Of a stretch of 64,000 nt of DNA, positions 26,301 through 41,300 are shown piece by piece. Made by a program: the position numbers and the translations under genes. The notes beneath the pieces were generated by a model, which ran no database searches, was not told the origin of the DNA, and was given only the letters and a program-made list of their open reading frames with translations. Source of the stretch: Gigantopelta aegis (Eukaryota; Mollusca; Gastropoda; Neomphalida; Peltospiridae); assembly GCF_016097555.1 (NCBI RefSeq), contig NC_054708.1:19812596-19876595 (forward strand). The letters run 5' to 3'. The first letter of the stretch is position 1, and every line of letters starts with the position of its first letter.

Positions 26301-29300
26301 ACATGTCCAGGAGAGGTGAAACGAACGCACCCCAAGTCTGTGAAATTTGTCGTGACGTAGGCATTGTTGTGCTTCTACCGGTGACATCAGAATACTAACT
26401 TTCAAAATTATTTCAAGCAATTGGGACATGGGGATTCCCATGGTATTTATCGATATAAAACCTGCTTTTTCATTCCATTTGATAAAAACGTGATCTAAGT
26501 GTGTTACAGGTTTGTAGATTAACCAAATTATAATTTATTTTCGCTGGATGGAACTAGGGTGTGCGGCTTTAAAGGGACAGACCCTAGTTTCAGCCCATGA
26601 AAATGAACACTAAATTTAGTTAATCTACAAGCCTGTAAAACATTTGGATGAAGTTACAATTGAGTGAAAATGAGTTTGTGACTTTAAAATGGTGAAATAC
26701 CCTCTGAAAATAGACTAAAACTCGACTCCATAACTTTTACTTCTCACACGCACATGAGTTTAAAAAAAAAGAAGAGAAATACATTTTGTGATACTAAAAA
26801 CACCAGGATGGCCCAAAACACTTCGAATATACAGAAATAGATAATCTAACCAATAAAATCTAAGTAAAGTATGATTTCAGTTATCAAAAACGGCTCTAAT
26901 AGTCAATAATATTCCTTAGTGTTTAAAAACTAGGGTATGTCTCTTTAAATTACATTACCATATCCCCTCTTTATATCTCTTGTTTCTTGACATACTCAAA
27001 AGTTCCTTTCAGTTTTTCATTTCGAATGTTAGCACTGTTTTGGAAATCACTTTATGTCATGTACAAGTGATAATAGAATCACATACCATCTAAAAAAACA
27101 ACAACAGCCTTTAGGTCTGAAAGAAAGGTACAAAAATTATATAAGAATGAAAATATTAATTTAAGTAATATTCTAGTTCTTCATATTGTTTATGATGGGA
27201 ATTAGATGGTACAGCAACTTGTGTGAATTTTGTCCCGACAGGTTCGTGAAACTACCAGGGATGACATAGAATGTAATCTTCATTTTGCTGGATTCATCAT
27301 CATATCCTGTCCACTGAAGAATGATTCCAAGTCCTCTGTCAAGGAGATCCTCTTGGCATCTCACTACGTGAGTTTTAGTTCATCATTACACTTATTGTTA
27401 TATGTCAAAGATGATTAACAATTTCTGCTATATTATAGAACTTGTTCAGTTACTTTTATGAATTATTACCCATATGGTTAAAAATATATTGATTCATAGA
27501 ATATAAAGTGGGTCATATCACCTCAAAGTCATGCACGACCGTACCAGAATGTCAATCAAATGAGTTCTTTGATATAAATTAAAATCAATTATGGGTAAAG
27601 CTTGTGACACTTAACAAAGTATTTCAGATGGCATAAACATGATACAAAATGGAAGCTCATTTAATTAAGAATTGACGACAATTATTTTTTGGTTCATGCA
27701 AGTATGAACCAAAAAACCTATAGTTTTTTCAGTTCATACTTGCATGAACCAAAAATTACTTATGGTCAAATCTTATAATTACATTTATATGCATACTTTA
27801 ACAATAAATGACTGAATTTATTTTGTTTGGCTGTAAATACACCTGTAGTATTGTTTGTGTAAACTTCATTGATACTTCTGTCGCATAAGAATGCAAAAGT
27901 TCATTCACTATTGTTTTTATCAGGTGATTTTTAAATGACGAACTAGCTGATGTGTCCATTTTACGACTTGTTTAGTTATATTAGAAGGAATTGTCTGATT
28001 CGTGTTTAGTTTATATTTTATGAATGTGAATGAAGGGAATGTGTCAAACATTTACACTGTTGGGGGAACCATTTAATTTTCGTCAATAACTGTAGAACAA
28101 CGCTTGCTATTAAGTTTCAGACATGAAGTTTTCTACATTTCTTTGGCCACCGACCGAGTCTCATTTCATTAATGAAGAGGGTTTTTATCAATGCATGTCT
28201 ACTTTGCTATAGCATTTTCCATTAATTAGTTGTATAATATTTAAAAAAGTGTACTATTGATTTTGTATCTTTCACATGTGTTTTCTTCAAAATATCTAAA
28301 TATGGTTATCTGATTAATCTGGCTAGTTGCACAAAAGTAGTGTGAGTCAGGTGGGGGAGGGGAGTGTGGTGTAGGCTTGGCTTAATTTTATTTGGTTCAT
28401 TGAGATTTGAACGCAAAAAAGTAAGCACCTCAGGACCAATCAAATTACCATAAAGTGTATAGATGCAAAGAAAATTTTATTATTGTCCTATATATATGTG
28501 ATTGATCTTTGACCTCTGTTGTTTTGTTATGTGTATTCTAGGGTGTTTTTTTTCTTCCCCATATTGATACAGTTTTGTTTTCTCTACAGGTTTGCATGAT
28601 AACTGGAGACAATCCACTGACTGCTTGCCATGTTGCTAAAGAACTGAGAATCACAAAGCGAGAGACTGTCATTCTTCAACCTCCAAATGAAAGTGGTCAG
28701 TGACATTATTACATTTATTATATTCCAGCAACAGTTTCATTTATATTGGGTAATCCACTGAAAAAAGTATAATGTTATCTGATGTAATAAAGAATAATAC
28801 TTATAATAATATAAATCACCAATGTTTCATTTATCTGTCGAAAATTCAGATTTACTGTCATTATACTCAACAACGAAAGTTTAGCTAATGTTAAAAGAAA
28901 TGGCATAACATTTATAAATTAACTTATTTTTATTAATTAGTATTCACATCTGAAATGTTTACCATTTACAAACAACATAAACTCATCAACCTTTGCCTTA
29001 ACCTTTAGACTACTGGATTAATTTTTAACAAAAACCACGTTGAGTGGGTACAAGTTTATAATTTTTACTCACATATATTCACTTAAATGTTTCATAAATA
29101 CATGAAATAAAGTTCATATATGAATCGGTAAGTATTATTTTCGTGTCTTTTTTTGTAATTTTTATTATTTTAGATCGGCTAATGGTGATTAAAATTAGGC
29201 AAAAAATCGAAAAAGTTGCGTTTACTTACGGGCATTTGTGGCCAGCTGTCCAGTATTTATGTCCATTATTCCCGATAACAGTGGTTTTCTGACCAGAATT

Positions 29301-32300
29301 TTTTTTTAAACCCGAACTACGATTCATATTGCAATATTTGGTAATTTTCGTTGTTGGTAAAACGATCAAATTTATTATCAAATTAGCTGTTACAATCAGC
29401 TATCGATCCCTGAAAATTACCGCGACGTGCCGCCATTGTTGTCAAGCGAAAAATTTCAAGGTATTTTCAATTGGAAAAATCAAAACAAAAACCACCATTT
29501 TGAAAAAAAATCTTTTTTCTTTAATTATATTTCCGTTTCCAGTGACTGACGTGACGTCGGGCGAGATATCTCACCTGCAGTAGTCAGAAGGTTAAAACAA
29601 CAGGAGGACCTGGTTTTCTTTTAAGTTTATTCAACCATGGCAAATTTAGATGTCATAAAAGATATTTGCTAAACTTTCGTTGTTGAGTATATATAGCTGC
29701 TGAACAAACCAGGCAGATTCTTGGGATATACCTTTAAGTTTTAGTTTACTTGTTGTCTTTACAAGTCATTTGGAAAGAAAACAAACCAATTTTCATTGTG
29801 TATACTAAAATAATCTTTGCCATAAGAGGTTTTTGTGAAGAGATATAAATCCATTTAAAGGGATATAACTGTAATGTAGTGTAGCTGTGAAAACTGTATG
29901 CTAAATGTTTATTATAAGAGATTTTTGGTAAGAATGAGATATATAACTTGATTTAAAGTGATATGTGAAGGGAAAGAAAAAAGGAAGACATGTTTTATTT
30001 AATGACGCACTCAACACATTTTATTTACGGTTATATGGCGTCAGACATACAGTTACGGTTCACACAGATATTGAGATAGGAAACCCGCTGTCACCACTTC
30101 ATGGGCAACTCTTTTCGATTAGCAACAAGGGATCTTTTGTATGCACCATCCCACAGACAGGATAGTACATACCACAGCCTTTGTGATACCAGTTGTGGAG
30201 CACTGGCTGGAGGGAGAAATAGCCCAATGGGCCCACCGATTGGGATCGATCCCACAAGAATGCACATCGAGCGAGCACTGTACCACTGGGCTACATCCCG
30301 CCCTCTGATATGTGAAGGGATATAACTGTAGTGAAAAAGCTAGCTGTGAAAACCGTATGCTAAATGCATGGGCCGTCTATGACTGATATCAAATGAAGTA
30401 AATTAGCTATCTACAGCTGGTCTCATCCAGAAAGGGTTAAAGGAACAGACCCTAGTTTTTAAACACTAAGGCATATTTTTTACCCAGATTCTAGTTTCAA
30501 CCCGTGAAAATGGACACTAAGTTTGGTTAATTTACAAACCTGTAACAAATTTGGATACAACGGAGTGAAACAAGAGTCTGTGACGTTGAAATACTCTTAA
30601 AACTGTAACTTCTCAGAGGCACGTGCATTTTAAAAAATATGAAAAATGCATTTTGAGGTATTAGAAATACCAGGATGACTAGAAACACTTTGCTTGTACG
30701 GAAATGAATAATCTAAATGATAAAATACAAGCAATGTTTCATTTTATTGATCATAAACGGTTCTAACATTGAAAAATTTGCCGTAGTGTTTTAAAACTAC
30801 GATCTGTCCCTTTAACAGCATGGCAGGTAACTGAAGTGTGAATTATCAGTGAATTTACTGACTTGACAAGTTTCCTTACAGAATCCAGCTGGCATTGGAA
30901 GTCCATTGATGACAGTGTGGTGCTCCCAGCCTTTTCACTGGACATGAGGAAAGATCTCATTAATGTCTACGATCTCTGTCTCACAGGAGAGGTGTGTTCA
31001 TTTATTGTTTGATTTTTTAGGATTAGGTTTTGTCTCTGTCTGTCTGTCCATCCATCCCACATATAGTTTTCCATTGTTTTGTTTTTCGTAATTCCTCCAG
31101 ATATAGAAATTTTGGGTATTACTTTATCATGCACTGTTACAGATCAAGTTTGACTTTCATGGGAGTTATGGCCCTTGAACTTAGGACATAGGAAAACATG
31201 TTGGGCCCAGTAGGCTTGTTTAACACACATTCTTAGTTGGATTTTGTTACAAAAATATAGTTGAAAAAGGTTTTGTGAATATTTAAAAAACATATTTTTG
31301 CCATTCATCTTCTATATATAAGTGTATATATTTAAATATGTCTAGAAAAACTACCTCCTCAGTTTTTGAGTAGTTTTATAGACTCATTTTGATTGCATAG
31401 AAACAAGAGGTAGAATATTTATTGAACCTGTTTTTGTTTTGTTTTTCCAGGCTCTCTTATACCTTCAGTCAGACCACCCGAAGCTACTTAAGATTCTTCT
31501 GCCAAATACTAAAGTTTTTGCTAGAGTAGCACCAAAACAAAAGGTTTGTATTTCATATTTTACTGTTCAGTCCTGATGTGCTTCATCCTTTCCACTCACT
31601 TTGTTAATACAGCAGAATGCACCTTTTCTTTTACTCCCATTCATATTATCATTTAGTTTCAGGCAAGGGAAGTAACTTTGAAAACTTAGATATTCAACAA
31701 TACAACTATTTAGCCCCTTGCTATGCTATAATTTTTTTTGTTACATTATGATTGACATTTTTCTGAATTTATTGCATTGTGAACCATGTTCTTATAGTAA
31801 TAAAGTTTTCTTTTCATATATTAATCCATGCCCCTTTTTCTATGGCTATAGTTTTTTATTATGTTACAGGTACCAATTCAATTGTGCAGCTTTCATTTTT
31901 ATTTTCTATTATGATCTGCACATTGATTCTTTTCTCACTTTGTTTCATCCTTTGTTTTATGCTCTCTTTTTTTTCTTGATAAATTTTGTTTAGTTAATTC
32001 TAGCTCAGTGTTTTCTTCAATTTTGTCAGGAATTTATCATAACCACTCTGAAAAGCCAGGGATACACAACTCTGATGTGTGGAGACGGGACCAATGATGT
32101 TGGAGCTCTGAAACATGCAGATGTTGGTGAGTGACTCTTTGCTTCAAACCATGAACATGTTATTCTTGCCCACTGGACAGCTTTTGCACAGTGCTAGAAA
32201 AATCTGTCTGACCTGAGGGCTAGATGATTTCTGCATACGTGTGACGTCATAACTCACACTTTACAACAATTGACTACATAACTCATGGTTTTCAGAATTC

Positions 32301-35300
32301 TGTTTGCCATTTCACATTGTATCATTGTTTTAAAAATATTTAAACAAATTAATATTTTCTACTTTTTATTTATTGTTAAGTTGTTACATTTTTATGTCTT
32401 TGCATGAGGTGGACTATATCTCCCCCGCGTAGGATTAAATGTGTTTTTAGGTAAAATGTTTACGAATAGTTCTACAATAAACAAACCGTCGCTTACAAAA
32501 TTAATTGTTACTGGAATTAAATGGGCAAGAAAAAGAATCAATCACCATTTTGTAGTATAGATACGGCAATTCCAACTCAAGACAAAATGTTTTTGTCCCT
32601 TGGGTTGGAATTGCCTTATCTGTACCTCACAACAATGATAGATTTTATTATTCTTGTATAACCAACCAGGTCTGTCAAAGTAAGTCGACAACCACAGGAA
32701 ACATTTTATTCTGTATCGCGTTATGATTTGCAAAGTAGGTTTCAGAGATCGCTACACAATTTTGAAATATTAAACAATAGTTTCTAATCAAGTTTCAATT
32801 TGACTAGAAATTTTGCTAATCAAAATGCTGTGTGACATGTGATAGCATTGCTTGGGAGGCAGAAAATATTTGGGGCTATTACATGGCCCTTACGATGTGT
32901 GACATGTAGTGATTTCGGCATTCCAAATTGAAATCTAGCAGTTGACGGTGTCATCACTTCATGTATGTCCACCAAGCGATGATGCAACATGCTCATTAAG
33001 TTGATGGTGGCCACCAACATTTTGTGACGAACACCATGCAAAGTCACATATCTGTTTTTATTATTAAAATACATTTCAATTAAATACAAATTTCAATCCA
33101 GAATATGGTTTGTAAATTTACCTAGAAAATATAAATTTAAGTGTTAATTAAAAATGACGATTCTCTTATTTTTGTTCAGAAACTAAAAATCAAAATATGA
33201 AAGAAACATAGTGCTTGCACTTGCCAGTATTTCCTCTCTTTGTACTTGGCACCTTTTACTTGGAGTTTACATGGCAAAGAATATAAATAGAATGATATCA
33301 TGCTCAGGTATGTAATGCCCAGCAGTGTGAGCCATTAGAAACACAATGTCTTCAATTAAAACACAATATTTTTTTTTTCCTTTTCTTTCCATTTTGTATT
33401 TTTGTGAGAAATGTGAAATTCTAAGAAAAATAGACTTAATTGACCTTTGAGATTAACGCCAAAAATATTCTGCATTTGTTTTTCCTTTTTAAACTTTCTT
33501 TTTATATGCCCGTCTATGATGGGTCGTATTATGGTATGACATTGTATGTCCGTCCGTCCGTCCGTCCGTACGTCCATATGTTAACTTTTTCTTGTCCAGA
33601 CCAATATCTTGCATACAGATGCATACAGAACCATCAAACCTCACATGTACGAACAACCTGGGATGGCGGTGTGTCACATACTATTACTAGGTCATTGTGA
33701 CCTACTTTTCACATAACAGTAAATCCTTGTCCGGACCATATCTTGCATCCGTCTGTACGTCCATATGTTAACTTTTTCTTGTCCAGACCATATCTTGCAT
33801 ACAGATGCATACAGGACCATCAAACCTCACAAGTAGGCACAACATGGGATGGCGGTATGTCACATACTGTTACTAGGTCACTGTGACCTACTTTTCATGG
33901 TCTACTGCACATAACAGTAAGTCCTTGTCCGGACCATATCTTGCATACAGATGCATACATACATAAACTGTTTCTCTGCCAATATAAATGTGTCACCAGA
34001 GTACTGATGCTAAACAAAATTTCCCTTTCTAATAAAGAATAATGACTTCATTAATCAGACAGCACCTTCTCCAATGGATACAGTATCATCTGTATTTGGT
34101 CCAAAACAAACTGTTCATCCATCCCATTGCAAACATTTCACATAACTAGAATTGAATCATACTCGTAACATATTCATTAATATCTTTGGTTTTCCATCAA
34201 ACTCCTGACCCAGCCAGTACTCTTGTTTATAATGTTTCTACTTTGGTGTTCTGAGATTGTTAAATATTTATTTTAGGTGTTGCTTTGCTAGCCAATGCCC
34301 CGGAGAAACTTCCAGAGAAGAGACGTCAAAGGGAAGAGGTTAGTAATTGTTACAAGCTTTTTAAAATGTTTATTGTATTTTCTATTCTTCACAGTAATGC
34401 ATGACTGTTTGAGATTATTTCTAATAGATAGAAATTTTTTCAATAATATTTTGTTTTCAGTTAAAATTACCTCTCAAGGTCATATTGAAAGAAAGATTTT
34501 AAAATGATTTTTTTAAAAGATCTATTACCATTTATTTTTTAAAGAATTTTTAACTTCCCATTCTATTATTAAAAACTATTGTTTCAGGAATGGTAAATAT
34601 TCAATTAATTAAGCAGAAGAAGAAGAAAAAGCAGATAACTGGTTTTATTTATGCTAACTACAAATTACTAATAGTGTAATGTATCTCAAATATTTTCAGA
34701 ACTAGTTAAAAAATGTATTTAATTACTTAAATATACATAACATCTGTTGTTGTAAAACATGTTTCATTATATTGTTTCAGTTGCTATTTGCATTGTTTTT
34801 AACTTTGGTTTTAAATGATCTCTTTAAAAAAAAAAAAATTGAACCTCCGTCACAGTTGTGACATTTTGCAGCATGACATTCCTGTAATTCAGGAAACGGA
34901 TGTTGGCATTTTATTTTATTAATATTGTTTTACATTTGGCTTTTGAGAATTCAGAAATTAACATTTTCTTTAAAGAGAACATGTGACCATTCAATAGTAT
35001 ATTAATAAACAAAAACATTTTTACAATATTTTGGAGAAATGTTCTAAATTGCAGTGTTTGTAAGCAAAACATAAAAGTTAATATATGACATACTCGTGTT
35101 GCATGTTAACATTGGAAGTAATTACATGAAATGTAATTGATTAACTGGCTGAATATTATGAAATATATTTCAGTTACAGGGCATGAAATTTCATACTCCT
35201 GAGTATTCAGTTTGTGTGTTGAATACTCAACTTACAAGCAAGTGAATGATCAATCTGTACCATTAATTTTTAAAACTGAAAATGACCCACAACAATAACT

Positions 35301-38300
35301 GCTTTGTCTGTAAAACAGTTATTTACTCTACCTGTAATGGTTAATAAACAAACAACCAGATTAAAGAAATTCTAGTTTTACGTGGTGTTGAATTTTCGTG
35401 CCCTGTATTGTAATGAGGCAGGTTGTAGTACTGTTGTGTGGTTGTTTGTTCTGTTTTAGCATGTTACTGGTGCTGATGGCGATGCCTTCAATGGTAAGAT
35501 GCCACTGTCGCCACCTAGTGGCCAGCGAGGAAGGCTGACCGGGAAAGCCAAACAGAGAGCTGTCGCTAGGGGAGACAATTTGGCCCCAACACAGGTGGCT
35601 GCTTGTTATAAATTCAGAAATATTAGTGATATTAAAATTGACTGATTAAGTCACAAAATTTTACTGTTAGTTACTGGTGTATTATGTATAATATTTAGTG
35701 ATTTTAAAATACAAATTGATATTTTTAGTGAAGTTAAAATTTGTGGAAAACTATTCAATGACTAATAATTATATTTTGTGACTTAATGACATTAGCATTA
35801 TGTAGTAAATCTTATTAAACTTACCATTTTATTCCTCACAGTGTTGCATGCTATATAATATTTTATTAAGAAATATCATGTGGGAGTTATGCTGTTCCAT
35901 TTTATACTTTGGGATTGGTATTGTCACTTAAATAGATTGAATTTTGTGTAGATCTATGCAAGAAATGTAAACAGTAAATTTGTTATCAGTTCAACATATT
36001 TGCGTCAATCTTAACTGAATGCTTGTTATTGTACTTTATACTTGACAAGATTAATTAAGGGCCCAAAGACTTGGTCATTCTTTGTTACTGTCATATTATT
36101 GCAAGTTTTGATCACAGAGACATCTACACATTGTTTCTGTAAAATTTTAGCAGTGATAGGTTTTATGAAAAGTACTGAAATGCGCCTTTGACTAGGATTT
36201 GTACATAATGATCAGGGATGGGAATTCTCCTCGGATTCGCGGTTATCCTCTCATAGAACATTGTGTTTCCTCGCATTTTAATCAGCCTTTCTGCTGGGGG
36301 TGGGGTGGGGTGGGGTGGGAATTGGGCCCAGATTTTCAAAGCTATCTTAGTGCTACTATATCGTAAAACTGTCCTAAATGATGATGTTACACATCAAATT
36401 ATGTTGTGACGTCATTATGAATCTAAATGCAGCTGCGTTTCTTATTTGCTTTCATTTGCAAAGGGAGCGAGTAAGCTTTACCCGGTGTCGTGATGCAGCG
36501 TGACATATCTGAAGTAAAAATGGCAGTTCGGACCCCTCTAGATTTCCTCCATTTTACAGTTCACCAATTCCCACCCCTGAACGATACTTGTCATTTTGTT
36601 TGTTCTAAATTGTTGGTTACCAGGTATATCATTAAGTGTAAGAACTGCCAACACCGTACAACAGAAGAATATGTTGGAATTTTTTATATTTAAAGATAAA
36701 TGATGAATGCATCTACTGGCTTGTAATTTTATTTAAAGTATATTTTAAAATTACTCTTATACTTCCAGAAAAAATTGGCTTCCATGTTAAAAGATTTGGA
36801 AGAAGAGGAAAAGTCACAGCTAGTTCGTCTGGGAGATGCTAGTGTGGCGTCTCCGTTCACTTCAAAACTTTCAACAGTCATGAGTGGTTCGTTTGTTCAT
36901 CTCCTTCTTTTAGCTACTTCACGGCTAGCTCCTTCACGGCTAGCTCTGGGTCCACACACAATTTCGCCAAATTGTGTTTCAAACTTCATAAACTGCAGAA
37001 ACCCAGTTATTTTCTAACAAAATATCAGTTATTTCCTGACGTCATTTTGCCAAATTATGGCGAGTGGCAGAGTTAGCCCTGCTACTTAATCTGGCTATCC
37101 TGAGTTTTCATCCCCAGTGCAAGACTTGTGTTTGTTCCCCCCCCCCAGACACACAGCTTGCTTATTTTGTGTTTTTTGAAACACTATTTTACACTAACAT
37201 GTTTTAAACATAAACATTATATGGAATAAATACAATAGGAATGACGTTTGGACGAGTTATTTCCAATTCTGTTTGGCCATTGGAAGAAATAATAAATTTG
37301 TACGTACAGAATTATTTCAGACAAAAATTTATATTGAAATAATACAAAACATTACTATGTTATATAATTTTAACAGTACTTTTATGTGCTCCTTGTAGAT
37401 TATCAATTGTAATTATAATTTGGGTCAATGTTGTTGTTGTTTTTTTTACTTCCACTTTACAAAATTTGAATGCAATTATTTACTTTTATCCCGCAATCAC
37501 TGTATACATTGACAAGATATGATAACTAAATAAATCTCTATATTTTTTGTCACTAATCACAAATATAGTTCATGTGATATAAGCCCAACTCTACTTGAGT
37601 GTTTCAGACTAGTTTTTCAATAAACATACTCTTTAAATCATTTGTTTAAGTACAGTAAATACAAATAACTTTTAGTTTTGCGATAACTATACAAAACTTG
37701 TATATTTATTATGAATTAGAGTTTAGAAATGCTTTTTCAATGTGACAGAATGTAGCTAGCGTCTTACAAAAAAATTACATCATGTATCTTGTATGACATC
37801 ATACGACAAAAGCCTTGCTAGGTTGACGATATTCAATTTGCTTACACAAACATGGAATAAATAATGATTTTCCGACTATTCTGTAGGAGTGCAGGATAAA
37901 AGAAATAACTGGTTACTGTCTTAAGATATCGGCTTTATCCTGCTCAGGTCGAATGGCGAATGCAGCTCGGCAGAGCCTCGCTGCATTTGCCATTCTAACC
38001 TTCGCAGGATAAAGCCGATATCTTAAGACAGTAACCAGTTATTCCCCATATAACCCAATTTTTCCCTCTGACAATCAGACATGTAACATCAGTCCAACTG
38101 TACATGATTCAGATCCATATTCTTAACAATCAGTCGTCACTATCAGCCTTTCCCTAATACATTTATATCTCAAATTACCTTAAAACGACTTCTTATAATG
38201 AATATTTGTTTTCTTCAGTATGTCATATCATCAAACAAGGCCGGTGTACGTTGGTGACCACATTGCAGATGTTCAAAATCCTCGCCCTCAATGCTCTCAT

Positions 38301-41300
38301 CCTGGCATACAGCCAGAGTGTGCTGTATCTGGATGGGATCAAGTTCAGCGACGGACAGGCCACCATGCAGGGTCTCCTACTGGCGGGGTGCTTCCTCTTC
38401 ATATCGAGATCAAAGGTGGGTTCATGCTAGTGATGTAACCAGTGATCCATTATGGTCGAAAGTTGATCGCTTGGGCTCTACCGACATGATCGAATGAAAA
38501 ATCCCTGGACTCATCCTGTCTATTGCCAAATTAGCTAATTGCTAATTTTTAGTCCCCTACCAGTCCAACCGGAGGGGACTATAGGTTTCATCTCCATCCT
38601 GTCTTTCACAGTGATTTACCCATTTTTGACGGAGTTATGGCCCTTCATCTTATGAGATGTGAAAACAAAATTCTGACTTTTTTTTCCAGAAGGTTTTGAA
38701 ATACTGAGCTGAAATTTTGTGTATAGCTTTCTCATGTACTAGTACAGATCAAATTTTGACGAGTTATGTCCCTTGAATTTAGGGATAGGAAAAATTGTTG
38801 GGCCCGGTAGGGGACATGTATTGCTTTAATAGCAGTACTCTCATAATGCTTGTTATGCAAATTTCAAATATGTGCCAGTAAGTTTTATAGATTACATAAT
38901 ATAGCTGCCTACTTCAATAAACATTATACTGAATAATAGTATTTAGTATTCACAAGATTTACATTTGAATAGGTACCAAAAACTCTTCTTTACCAAAGAC
39001 ATTTCAGAGCACAGTATTTCACAAGAACCGATTTTCTGTTCGCGTGTTGGTTACGCAACTTTAAATCACGTGAATTAAGAACCACCAATTTGTTACGTGG
39101 TGAACAATTAATTTCAAAAATTAAAAGTACCGTATCGGAAGTCAAATTGAAAATCAGTTGGTTTTTTTTTAATACATTTGAACCCCCAATGTAGCATAGA
39201 ACTGTAGTTCAAGTGTTTTACTATTATGTAGGTCTAACTCATCGGTTACCTAAGTAAAACTCACATGAACTGACTTCTGGTTACCTAAGATTTTGAAATA
39301 TTGTCCTCTGCATTTAATTTAGTAAAGCTAGCATAGGATTGAATGTTAGTTTATTATTTTTATGTCAACATGTACCAGTTTTATCTTTAATTGTTGTTGT
39401 ATGTTTCTTTCACAGCCACTTAAGACCTTGTCCAAACTGCGACCACTGCCGAACATCTTCAATTTTTACACAATGTTGACTGTCATATTACAGTTTGCTG
39501 TACATTTTACCAGTCTGGTATATCTCGTCAGAGAAGCTCAAAAACTGGATCCAAAGTAAGAGCTCATTTAACAAAATAAACTGTTTTATTTAATATGTAC
39601 AAACATACCATTTCTTTTTCTAAACCTTAAATATACAGTGCTGAGTTTACAAATCCTGTTTTTGTCTAACATGTGTGTAACTGCATAGAGAATAACTGGG
39701 TAATGACATAGAATATTGCCTTTATCCTGTGACGGTAAGAATGGAAACTTCCGCGAGGCTTGCCGAGCAGAAAATGTCATTCAGTGGAACAGGATAAAGC
39801 TAATATCCTACATCATTAACTAGTTATTTTCTTTATCCTGCAGACCATAAATATTAAGAGTAAATATACTGAACAAAAAAAGAAACTTCCGATTTGTACA
39901 TATAGTATTTGTTGTGTTAAAGAATTCATTGTGTAATGTCATGGTCTGGGCAGCCATTGCTCATGGTTATCGTTCACCACTAGTCGTCATTGATGGCAAT
40001 TTAAATGCTCAACGTTACCGCGATGACATTCTCTCTCATCACGTCATTCCTCTGTTCCATAACAACGCCAACATCTCGATTTTTCAGCATGATAATGCCA
40101 CCTCTCATACAGCTAGAGACACTGTAAATTTTCTTAGGACAAATAACATTGATTTCATTGATGACTGGCCCGCTAAAAGTCCTGATCTCAACCCCATCGA
40201 GCATGTCTGGGATAGTCTGGACAGACGATTGAGGCGTCGTCCCAACCCACCCGCTAACGTCAACGAACTTCGTCAAGTGCTCATTCAGGAATGGAACAAT
40301 ATTCCACAGGCAGAAATCAACACTTTAGTCAATTCTATGCGCCTGCGATGCACTGCAGTGGTCAATTCAAGAGGTGGTCATACCCGTTATTAAGTGGGCG
40401 TTTTTTTTTTAACCCCTACCACATTTGGTCAAAATTTCTCCCAGTTTCTGTTAACCTATGGCCATGATTTTTGCACCAAATGATGCATCATGGAACACTC
40501 TTTAAACGCATATATAACAATTATTCCTCCGGTTTGTTTTCATCAAGTTATGTTCAAGCAAAGTTAGCGGAAGTTTCTTATTTTGTTCAGTATATATATA
40601 TTATCCACATAGTTCAAGATATTCAGGGAAATATAACCAGTTTGGCACACGTGTGTCATAATGATTTCACATGCACAACGAATGACGTAATTTTTGAAGT
40701 GACGTCATAACTTAATGTGGATTCCCCAGTCTTAGATCTGTGTAAAACTTATCAAAATGAAGTCCTTTTGGAAAATGACATCATTTCGTCCTCTCTAGTT
40801 ATGTTTGAAACGTTTTGACATAGTCTTATCTTGTTATTATTCATAAAAATAATATTTTGCATAATGTGGATAATAAAGAAATTATTACTCTTGTGTGTGT
40901 ATCATACTGATTTTACGAAATTCATGTCAGGATTCATGTATTACCCGAACGAGAGCGAGGGTAATACAATTATTCTGACATTTGTTTCGTAAAATCAATA
41001 TGACACACAAGTTTGTATAATAATCTGGTTTTTTTTTTTTTTTTTTTTTTTAAAGAAGTTTATTGACCCCCAGACACACTCTGTTTATTTGCTTAAACAC
41101 TTGCATTGACGAAAAACAGGCTTTGTAAATTCGGCCCCCTAAGTTGTTTTGTAAGACAACATACATCATACCTAACTCTAAATTTACCTATGACCAATCT
41201 CTTTGGAATCTTCCATTGTGTCTATAGTTCACTCTTTCTGTTATGTGATCATCTTGAGTTCTCCTTTGCTTGATCAGCTCAGACATTCTTTATTTTATTA

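Noticed and set aside
31718-31993. 91-codon hydrophobic frame as a membrane protein
   Set aside because: AT-rich intronic sequence reads as Phe/Leu/Ile-rich peptide; no start context or homology, and it lies inside ATP13A1 intron 17.
33356-33700. Open frames around the CCGT-rich stretch
   Set aside because: Low-complexity and repeat DNA with no family resemblance.
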